Shown here one piece after another: positions 58,083 to 64,000 of a stretch of 64,000 nt of DNA; the first letter of the stretch is position 1, and each line of letters starts with the position of its first letter. The notes beneath the pieces are model-generated. The model searched no databases. It saw nothing but the letters and a program-made list of their open reading frames with translations, and had not been told where the DNA came from. Made by a program: the position numbers and the translations under genes. The stretch is from Paulinella micropora (Eukaryota > Cercozoa > Imbricatea > Euglyphida > Paulinellidae): positions 1 through 64,000 of the forward strand of contig WBZZ01005950.1 in NCBI GenBank assembly GCA_019918135.1, read 5' to 3'.

Positions 58083-60209
58083 GTGGCGCAGACGGACGCT
58101 TCGCCCTCCTTCGCCAGCTCGCCCTGGGCGCGGTTCCGCCGGGGTACGCACCCACTGGCGGCCGCCGAGGTGGAGCCGTACGAGCTGCTACGCTACCACG
58201 CGCCGCGCTTCGTGGACGGCCTGGCCGTCGCGGCCGTGGTCGGGCCGGGCGTGAGCGCCTGCTACGACCTGGGCTGGCAGGGTGCCACCGAGTACCTGCA
58301 CGCTGACCCGCTGCCGCTGTGCCGGCCGGACGTGCTGGGCACGCGCCAGCCCTGCTCACGCCTGGCCCCGGACCGCGCCGCCGCCTGGTTCGGCTACCTG
58401 GCCTGGCGCCAGTGGGTCCTGCTCGAGGCCTTCACGCACTGCCCGCTGCTCCTCGGGCCCGGCCAGCCCTTCTGCGACCGCCTCGACCTGCCGCTGTGGC
58501 GCACGGAGCCCGTGCTCGCGCTCGGCGCCTCGCACGGCTGCGCCGCGCCCTTGTGCCCGCTGCCCTTGGCCCCGGACTTCGACTGGGCCGCCGCGGCGCG
58601 CGCCGCCGCGCCCGCCGGCGCCGCCTGGTGGGCGGGCTCGGCCGCGCCCGACGTGTCCGATGCCGCCCTGAGCCGCGACGGGACCAAGACCCCCTGCGGC
58701 TGGAGCCGGGGGGTGTGTGGGGCCGGCACGGGCCGTTGCGAATGTGACTTGTACTTCCAGACCCGGCCCAACACCGAGGCCGTCAACCTGGTGTACTCCG
58801 CCGACGGCCGCGCCCGCGTGCCGCGCTCGCTGCGCGAGGACGCCTGTGGCGTCGACGTACGCCAGACCTGCTACAGCGACGCGCTCGGTGCCGACACGGC
58901 CTGCAACCGCCCCCACGGCGAGTGCGTGCTCGCCTTCGCCGCGGGCCAAGAGCGCACCACCCGGTGCCGCTGCGGCGGCTACGCCACGACCAACGACGGC
59001 CGTTCCTGCTTCGAGCTGGAGGAAGACGACCCCCGGTATTGCACGGCGTTGCACGCGCAGGGCTTCGTGGACAACGGCTACACTAGCTACCCGGGCGGCC
59101 ACCCCGCCTCCTGCACCGTGCCGCCCCCGGGCTGCTACTACGCCGCGGAGGGCCGGGTCTGCCAGCGCGCCAGCGCCCGCGCCGCCGACCGCCGCGAGTG
59201 CTTCAGCTGCGTCCTGCCGCGCCTCAACCTGCGCAGCACGGCCGGCCAGGCCACGGGCCAATGCCGGGGCGCGGACGGCGCGGCAGGGCGCTGCGCCTGC
59301 GACCCGGGCTTCTTCGGCGCCTACTGCGAGTACGTCACGGTCGACGACGGCTGCTTCAGCTCGCGGCTCGTGCGTGAGGGGCGCAGTGACTGTGCCTGGA
59401 ACTGGTACCTGGGCCAGTGGGAAAAGCTCCGTGAGTCCAACATCGACGCCGACCTGCTCGTCGCCGGCTCGCGCCTGTTCCCGCAACGCCAGTGCGCCCT
59501 GCCGGCTTGCTCCGGCCGTGGCTACTGTGTGCAGGAGCGGGCGTTCCCGGACCTCGCGCACGACTTCGACGCCCTGCCCCCCCTCGGCTGCTTCAGCTAC
59601 CGGGTGTACCCGTCGCAGCTGCCCGGCTACGCCGACAACTACCGCGCCGAGGCCGATGCCAACCGCACCAGGTACGCGCGCTCCCTGGAGCAGCGCTGCG
59701 TGTGCGAGCCAGGCCGCGGCGGTCGCTTCTGTGAGCGCAAGCCGTGCCTGCCGGCCTGCCACGAGTCCGCATCCTGCCTCGAGGACGTCAGCGGGCCGTC
59801 CTTCTGCGTCTGCCCCCACGACATCCTGAACGTCTGCCTGCGGGCCGAGAATACCACCTGCCGATGTTACAGCCGGCGCCACCCGGAACTAGCCGAGCGC
59901 ACTCGGGTCTGCGGGGCCAGCACGCGCAGCCGGCTGGTGCTAGCGCAGACCGGCGTCTGGGGCTGTGAGTGCGTGGCCGGGTTTGAGTACGCCGCGCCCA
60001 CCGACAGCTGCGTCCCGCTGCCCGCTAGCCCGGCCCCCAGCGCTACTACGACCGGTCCGGCCAGCGGCAGTGCCAGCCCACCTGCGGGGCCGGGCGCCAC
60101 GCCCAGTCCCTGTGCGGCCGGCGGCAGCCCGGCCCTGCTGGCGGGCTGGCAGCTCCTGCTGCCCAGACACCTGTGGCCCAGCGCCTCGCCCGCGGCGTGC
60201 CAGGCCTGA
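58083..60209 (+). CDS. Cys-rich EGF/laminin-like surface protein, C-terminal part (fossil)
   Basis: Long open frame without an early ATG, in the same locus as the preceding signal-peptide ORF. Coding-like sequence fills 57,840-58,082 as well. It has about ten EGF- or laminin-EGF-like modules with CxCxxGxxG ends: CGWSRGVCGAGTGRCECD, CRGADGAAGRCACDPGFFG, CSGRGYCVQER, CVCEPGRGGRFCERKPC, SCLEDVSGPSFCVCPHD, WGCECVAGFEYA. A Ser/Ala/Pro stalk precedes a final hydrophobic stretch (ALLAGWQLLLPRHLW) that may act as a membrane anchor or GPI signal. Teneurin- or tenascin-like EGF strings on viral proteins suggest cell adhesion or attachment. Confidence 0.65.
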   Translation: MAQTDASPSFASSPWARFRRGTHPLAAAEVEPYELLRYHAPRFVDGLAVAAVVGPGVSACYDLGWQGATEYLHADPLPLCRPDVLGTRQPCSRLAPDRAAAWFGYLAWRQWVLLEAFTHCPLLLGPGQPFCDRLDLPLWRTEPVLALGASHGCAAPLCPLPLAPDFDWAAAARAAAPAGAAWWAGSAAPDVSDAALSRDGTKTPCGWSRGVCGAGTGRCECDLYFQTRPNTEAVNLVYSADGRARVPRSLREDACGVDVRQTCYSDALGADTACNRPHGECVLAFAAGQERTTRCRCGGYATTNDGRSCFELEEDDPRYCTALHAQGFVDNGYTSYPGGHPASCTVPPPGCYYAAEGRVCQRASARAADRRECFSCVLPRLNLRSTAGQATGQCRGADGAAGRCACDPGFFGAYCEYVTVDDGCFSSRLVREGRSDCAWNWYLGQWEKLRESNIDADLLVAGSRLFPQRQCALPACSGRGYCVQERAFPDLAHDFDALPPLGCFSYRVYPSQLPGYADNYRAEADANRTRYARSLEQRCVCEPGRGGRFCERKPCLPACHESASCLEDVSGPSFCVCPHDILNVCLRAENTTCRCYSRRHPELAERTRVCGASTRSRLVLAQTGVWGCECVAGFEYAAPTDSCVPLPASPAPSATTTGPASGSASPPAGPGATPSPCAAGGSPALLAGWQLLLPRHLWPSASPAACQA

Positions 60210-60594
60210 GCTCCCTTTCCCCCTCCCACACACACAGAGTGTGCCGGAGTCTACGGAGCAGGGTGGGGGCGTCTAGGCTGGCGGCCGGCTGGGGTGCCCC
60301 TGGTGTACACCCGACCCAGGGCAAGGAAGGGCTGGGGGGGGGGGGCACGGACAGGTACCAAAGACTGAACCCTCGCCGTCGCGAGCGGCCTCGCGGGGCG
60401 CACACTCTCCCGGCCTGGTAGTGTTCTTTTTTCAGTAGGGGGCCAATCTTTCTTGGTGTCAAAATAACCATTCAAACCAGCCTGGTGTCTTTTAAAAATT
60501 TATAGTCTAACCCCTGCCAAGAAGTCTGGGTTCGGCTGGGCCGGGATGACTGCGGGAAGGAAACGAGAAGAGAGAGAGGCGGGCCGTGCCTGAG
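60210..60594. other. Convergent intergenic region
   Basis: AT-rich sequence (TTTTAAAAATTTATAG, 60,490-60,505) between convergent genes may serve 3' end formation. A G-run lies near 60,332-60,344. No gene is visible. Confidence 0.4.
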
Positions 60595-61344
60595 CTAGGC
60601 GGCGAGTTCGGTGATGGTCACTAGGCTCTGTTGGCCGGGGGCCGTCGTGTAGCTGTTGGCGCCCTGCGTGGTGCCCTTCACTTGCAGCCACACGCAGCCC
60701 CCGGCCTGCACGTCCAGCGCGCCCGCCAGACTGAGCGCGGCGCCGTTTCCCCAGGCGGTGGCGCCGTCCCCGCGAGCGCTCGCGGCCAGCCAGCGCGGCC
60801 CCTGGTAGAGCTCGGGATTGGTCAAGACGTCGTTGGGGACTGTGAGCACAAACCCCGCCTCGAATGCGAACCCGCCCGGGTTGACGGTGTTCTGCATCCC
60901 AAGCTGCGCAGTCACTAGCCAGCGCCTAGTCATCCCAAACACGTTGCACCACGCTGTATAGTTACTTGCCATATTCTGCTGGGTGATCCGTCCCGCGGTC
61001 GGCGCGACGAGCGGCGTGTAGCTGAGTAGCAGCCCGCCCGCCACGTCGTGCGTGAAGGTTTGCGTAGCCGTTGACACCCATTGGCCGGCAGCGAAGGTGG
61101 CCGCGTCGATAGCCCCCGCGCTGTCGAGCTGCAGCAGCCGCGCCTGTGAGGGCAGTGACGACGGCAGCAACAGGTTGACGCCGCCGCGGCTCGCGATCGT
61201 GCTCAAACCCACGCGCAGCAGCTGCTGGGTCTGCGCGAAAGCGTAGTCGACGTACGCCCTGTTGACGAGGCGCGTGGACTCGGACGGCCACGCTATTTCT
61301 TCCCAATCGAAACGTACTTGCTTGAGGGTACAGGGTTGCTTCAA
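60595..61344 (-). CDS. Beta-rich tail-fibre-like protein part, about 250 aa (fossil)
   Basis: Minus-strand frame just below the secreted lectin-like frame and without its own ATG. RLVNRAYVDYAFAQTQQLLR is like the 'Y-V-D' region that precedes beta-helical or jelly-roll tips in phage and giant-virus fibres. It is followed by repeating beta strands (QWVSTATQTFTHDVAGGLLL, FAFEAGFVLTVPNDVLTNPE, ALDVQAGGCVWLQVKGTTQG). It probably forms the distal part of an attachment protein with the gene at 61,357. The locus looks broken about once. Confidence 0.5.
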   Translation of the reverse strand: MKQPCTLKQVRFDWEEIAWPSESTRLVNRAYVDYAFAQTQQLLRVGLSTIASRGGVNLLLPSSLPSQARLLQLDSAGAIDAATFAAGQWVSTATQTFTHDVAGGLLLSYTPLVAPTAGRITQQNMASNYTAWCNVFGMTRRWLVTAQLGMQNTVNPGGFAFEAGFVLTVPNDVLTNPELYQGPRWLAASARGDGATAWGNGAALSLAGALDVQAGGCVWLQVKGTTQGANSYTTAPGQQSLVTITELAA

Positions 61345-61356
61345 CGTCGGCTGCAG

Positions 61357-62298
61357 CTACAATGTCAGGAAATCGACGTAAATAGTCGGCACGAGCAACT
61401 CCCAGTAGCGGGCTCTGGCTGTGCTAGCGGGCTCCAGCACATACCAGTACTCCCTGCTGCCGGACCACGTATACGCACTAGCTTGTGTGTGCCATAGATC
61501 CCACTGTACGCCGTTGAGTGACGTAGCGACGTACCAAGTGGTGGGCGCACAGTTAAAGGAATATGTACTCAGAGCAGTAATCCGAAGAGCTGCTTTGAGG
61601 TAATAGCGACGAAGCAGTACGACTCGTCCAAAGTCGAGCCGGAGCCACTCGCCAGTGTAGTTGACGCCAGAGTACAGCCTCGTGGCGTTGGACAAATAAA
61701 GCAGCGAGCTGTTCCAGACCGCCGCCGAGGACCAGTAGTTTTCCTGCGGATTGTTCGCGAAGTCCCACGTTACTCCGAAAGCCCCGAACGCGTCTCCCTG
61801 CCGCGTAGCCTTGCCCGTGAAGGTGGCGCCGAGAGAGACCGTCGCGGAGGAGGCGGACGCGACGAGTGGTGCGGGAGTCGTGTTATTGGTCATGTTCAGG
61901 CTCGCGTTCACAAAATTCGTCTGGTTGGGCATGGAGTCTGGGAGCGGCAGGCTGTGCGCGTCCAGGGCATTGACGTGGGCCAGCAGCGCGGCCACGGTAG
62001 CCGCGCCGAGCTGGGCCGCCGAGACCTGGTGCGGGTTGTCGTAGTCGGCCAGGTGCGCCGGGCACACGCTCTGGCAGTCGGGCGGCGGCTGGCCGTGCGC
62101 GCTCGCGTTGTGGACGTGGGCCAGCAGCGCCCCCACGGTAGCCGCGCCGAGCTGGGCCGCCGAGACCCGGTGCGGGTTGTCGTAGTCGGCCAGGTGCGCC
62201 GGGCACACGCTCTGGCAGTCGGGCACGTACTGGCACCCCGCTCTGCACCGAACCGCCAGCAGCAACCAAGGCCATAACGCTAAGACTGTTGGTGGCAT
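61357..62298 (-). CDS. Secreted protein with phage-fibre collar repeats and discoidin-like domain, 313 aa (fossil)
   Basis: Starts at ATG 62,298 with a signal peptide (MPPTVLALWPWLLLAVRCRA). Two 42-residue repeats follow, CQSVCPAHLADYDNPHxVS and AAQLGAATVxALLAHV. The NPHxVSAAQLGA core resembles the NPHxVTxxQvG collar motif of tail fibres. After N-glycosylation sites (NASLNMTNNTT) comes a roughly 150-residue beta-sandwich like the F5/8 type C (discoidin) domain: YWSSAAVWNSSLLYLSN, EWLRLDFGRVVLLRRYYL, WYVATSLNGVQWDLWHTQ, YWELLV. Discoidin domains bind glycans or lipids. Expected role: virion attachment to the host cell. Confidence 0.65.
   Translation of the reverse strand: MPPTVLALWPWLLLAVRCRAGCQYVPDCQSVCPAHLADYDNPHRVSAAQLGAATVGALLAHVHNASAHGQPPPDCQSVCPAHLADYDNPHQVSAAQLGAATVAALLAHVNALDAHSLPLPDSMPNQTNFVNASLNMTNNTTPAPLVASASSATVSLGATFTGKATRQGDAFGAFGVTWDFANNPQENYWSSAAVWNSSLLYLSNATRLYSGVNYTGEWLRLDFGRVVLLRRYYLKAALRITALSTYSFNCAPTTWYVATSLNGVQWDLWHTQASAYTWSGSREYWYVLEPASTARARYWELLVPTIYVDFLTL
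61960..62225 (-). repeat. Tandem 126-bp coding duplication
   Basis: Two near-identical units (about 61,965-62,090 and 62,100-62,225) encode the collar repeats of the lectin-like protein. High identity shows a recent duplication or gene conversion. Confidence 0.9.
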
Positions 62299-62820
62299 TG
62301 GCTAGTGCTTTGTCTGGTGTTCTGTCCCTTGCCCCTTTTTTTCCTTCTTTTGCGCTAACGTGCGGCTCGCGACGCGGACAGCCAGCCTAGAGAGGGGAGG
62401 GTCCGCGCCCGCCCCCCCTCCCTGCCCGGCGGTGCGCACTGCAGCGCCAGCCTCCCCAGCCCCGTTTCTCCCTCCCTCTCCCCTTCCCTGCTCAGCACGC
62501 TCACGAGCGCCAAGGCGTGGCGGCAGTCCCCGCAGGCGTTGGCCACGTCGCCGCGGGCGGCTAGTCACCAGCCAGCGCCACACAGGCAGTACGCGGGCCA
62601 CGACCGAGCGCCCGTGAGGGGGGAGATAGACTTCCGGCGGGCGGGGGCCAATACTCGCGTCCGGGCGGGGGGGGGGGGGGGGCGGACGGCGGCGCCCCCC
62701 CCGCGCCACGACCGCGCCCGCCGCCCCGTCCCCCCCCCCCCCCCCCCCCCCCCATCCTCCCTCCTTGCACGCCCCCCCCCCCTGCCCCTATGGACACGCA
62801 GCCCAGAAAAGCTCCCTCTC
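62299..62820. other. Divergent intergenic region with homopolymers
   Basis: About 520 bp between the lectin-like gene (minus) and the zinc-finger gene (plus). A 24-base C run (about 62,730-62,752) and a G run at 62,667-62,682 dominate the right half. No gene is supported. Confidence 0.45.
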
Positions 62821-63339
62821 ATGTCGGCGGCCGACCACGCCAGGGACGCCCCGGGGCAGACCAGACAAGTGCAGTGCGCGGAGTGCACGGGGGCCTGTGT
62901 CGTGCTAGCCTCGGTGCTACAGGTGTGCTCGCAGTGCCGAAAAGCGGAGCTGTACCTGTGCCCACACAAGGGGTGCTTTGCCGACGTGTGCTTCGAGTGT
63001 GGCCTGCTCACACGGCCGCACGTCTGCCTCTCGAAATGCCTAGCCGGGTGTATAGCCGGGGGGAAGGGCCCCGCGCGGCGCGAGCACGGGTGGCGGGGGG
63101 CGCGGGCCGCGGTGTCGCCAGCCGCCGCACCGCCGGCCGCCGCGCCCGGCGGTCCGTCTCGATTGCCTTGGTGGGTCCGCCAGGGCCCCGCGCGAGACAA
63201 GGTAAGCCTCCCAGAGACGCGCTCCCGGCAGCCGCGATCTACCAGCGCAGTCCCCTCGCACCTAAGCAAACCAACCAGCGGAGCTTCCGCGTCTGGCGCA
63301 GCCGGGACCAACCCCCTCCCCCCCCCGGACCTGGCCTGA
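62821..63339 (+). CDS. Cys-rich zinc-finger protein, 172 aa
   Basis: Starts at ATG 62,821 (MSAADHARDAPGQTRQVQCA). Residues 19-82 hold a dense Cys/His array: CAECTGAC, CSQCRKAELYLCPHKGCFADVC and FECGLLTRPHVCLSKC, spaced as for two or three zinc ions (treble-clef or B-box-like). The remainder is Ala/Pro/Ser-rich and basic (PSRLPWWVRQGPARDK), likely disordered. It may be a transcription or ubiquitin-pathway regulator, but the family is not identified. The end at 63,339 lies just before the C-tract minisatellite. Confidence 0.6.
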   Translation: MSAADHARDAPGQTRQVQCAECTGACVVLASVLQVCSQCRKAELYLCPHKGCFADVCFECGLLTRPHVCLSKCLAGCIAGGKGPARREHGWRGARAAVSPAAAPPAAAPGGPSRLPWWVRQGPARDKVSLPETRSRQPRSTSAVPSHLSKPTSGASASGAAGTNPLPPPDLA

Positions 63340-63344
63340 GTGCA

Positions 63345-64000
63345 CACAGAGGTTAGCAGTCTATCCCCCCCTCCAAGATTGGCACAGAGGTTAGCGTTCC
63401 CCCCCCCCTACACTGACACAGAGGTTAGCGTTCCACCCCCCCCCCTACACTGACACAGAGGTTAGCGTTCCACCCCCCCCCCCTACACTGACACAGAGGT
63501 TAGCGTTCCACCCCCCCCCCCCCCCCCCGCGCTCACAGAGGTTAGCGTCCCACCCCCCCCTCCAAGATTGGCACAGAGGTTAGCGCTCTGCCCCCCCCCC
63601 CCTACACTGACACAGAGGTTAGCATTCCACCCCCCCCCCCCTACACTCACACAGAGGTTAGCGTTCCACCTCCCCCCCCCCCGGCGCTCACAGAGGTTAG
63701 CGTTCCACCCCCCCCTACACTGACACAGAGGTTAGCGTTCCACCCCCTCCCCGCGCTCACAGAGGTTAGCGTTCCAACCCCCCCTACACTCACACAGAGG
63801 TTAGCGTTCCACCCCCCCCCCCTACACTCACACAGAGGTTAGCGTTCCACCCCCTCCCCGCGCTCACAGAGGTTAGCGTTCCACCCCCTCCCCGCGCTCA
63901 CAGAGGTTAGCGTTCCACCCCCCCCTACACTCACACAGAGGTTAGCGTTCCACCCCCCCCCCCCGCACTGACACAAAGGTTAGCGTTCCACCCCCCCCCC
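63345..64000. repeat. C-tract minisatellite, about 18 units, 34-40 bp
   Basis: Each unit is ACAGAGGTTAGCGTTCCA followed by a run of 7-18 C and a short link of three kinds: TACACTGAC or TACACTCAC, CGCGCTC, or TCCAAGATTGGC. About 18 units are in view and the array runs off the right edge. The core is well conserved while the C-run length varies. It contains GGTTAG but not (TTAGGG)n, so it is not a plain telomere. It could be the terminal repeat of the viral element or a subtelomeric satellite. Confidence 0.9.

Larger units (their letters stand above)
16975..64000. mobile_element. Large mirusvirus-like endogenous DNA virus element (fossil)
   Basis: An abrupt switch to GC-rich, compact, bidirectional gene content at 16,975 marks its left edge, where a gypsy copy has cut into it. 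Parts seen are: RNA polymerase largest-subunit fragment, tyrosine-recombinase-like locus, large proteins of possible structural role, coiled-coil cluster, herpes/phage-type terminase, kinase, Cys-rich surface proteins, lectin-like protein and a zinc-finger protein. A Duplodnaviria-type terminase together with a eukaryotic-type RNA polymerase subunit is the hallmark of Mirusviricota. The right end is not reached unless the minisatellite at 63.3 kb is it. About fifteen breaks are apparent; several sit at homopolymers and may be assembly errors. Copies of this kind range from latent to decayed, and this one is at least partly decayed. Confidence 0.65.

Noticed and set aside
58356-59882. Minus-strand frame of about 500 aa opposite the EGF-like protein
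   Set aside because: Ala/Gly/Val-rich with no Cys pattern. The plus strand shows regular EGF spacing.
63345-64000. CRISPR-like array of repeats and spacers
   Set aside because: Spacers are only C-runs and three recurring short linkers, not unique sequences, and the context is eukaryotic. It is a minisatellite.
63345-64000. Telomere
   Set aside because: GGTTAG occurs once per unit but there is no uninterrupted TTAGGG-type array.
16975-64000. An altered genetic code in the element
   Set aside because: Considered because some neighbouring frames look like parts of one locus, but TAG, TGA and TAA all serve as ordinary ends of other genes here, so decay or sequence error is simpler.
16975-64000. 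Bacterial phage or prophage contamination
   Set aside because: Poly(A)-type signals, signal peptides with EGF and mucin-like domains, and an RPB1-type polymerase block are eukaryotic-virus traits, and the region joins directly to eukaryotic retrotransposons.
1-64000. tRNA or rRNA genes
   Set aside because: No cloverleaf with A and B boxes and no rRNA-like stretch was found by eye.

Overview
The window is nuclear DNA of a eukaryote, probably a unicellular one. The evidence is Ty1/copia and Ty3/gypsy LTR retrotransposons, eukaryote-style AATAAA/ATTAAA signals between convergent genes, MYND, EGF, Sel1 and SGNH domains, and no bacterial operon signals. The exact host cannot be read from the sequence. 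A thraustochytrid or other stramenopile is a reasonable guess, because mirusvirus copies are known from that group.

Layout. (1) About 1-16,974 is a retrotransposon block of moderate GC. It holds the end of a plus-strand copia element, then minus-strand gypsy and copia fragments that interrupt one another, a fragment of a leucine-rich-repeat-like host gene, two near-identical LTR copies (6,563 and 10,116) and a duplicated 0.83-kb copia segment. (2) From 16,975 the composition switches abruptly to very GC-rich, gene-dense sequence on both strands with many C/G homopolymers. It continues to about 63.3 kb. I read this as one large integrated DNA virus-like element (a fossil). It has a herpesvirus/phage-type terminase with ATPase and nuclease parts (47.9-49.7 kb), an RNA polymerase largest-subunit fragment (17.0 kb), a tyrosine-recombinase-like locus (17.8-20.6 kb), a protein kinase next to the terminase, large unknown proteins that may be structural, a coiled-coil/repeat protein cluster (28-33 kb) and a block of secreted EGF-, glycan- and lectin-like surface proteins (52.8-62.3 kb). 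Terminase plus RNA polymerase is the combination that defines Mirusviricota, so an endogenous mirusvirus-like element is the best hypothesis. The element looks broken in roughly fifteen places. Some of these coincide with homopolymers and may be assembly error. (3) Two lower-GC islands inside the element, an LRR-like protein (21.4-22.9 kb) and a secreted SGNH hydrolase (38.0-39.4 kb), look host-derived. (4) The right end (63,345-64,000) is a C-tract minisatellite of about 18 units that runs off the window.

How it fits together. Genes are laid out in divergent and convergent blocks. The minus-strand run kinase - unknown - terminase - unknown (52.7 to 46.6 kb) looks like a packaging/morphogenesis cluster. 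The run from 52.8 to 62.3 kb looks like an envelope or host-recognition cluster. A 57-bp-arm inverted repeat next to AT-rich sequence at 20.94-21.17 kb, between divergent genes, is a candidate replication origin. Convergent gene pairs share two-way polyadenylation motifs.
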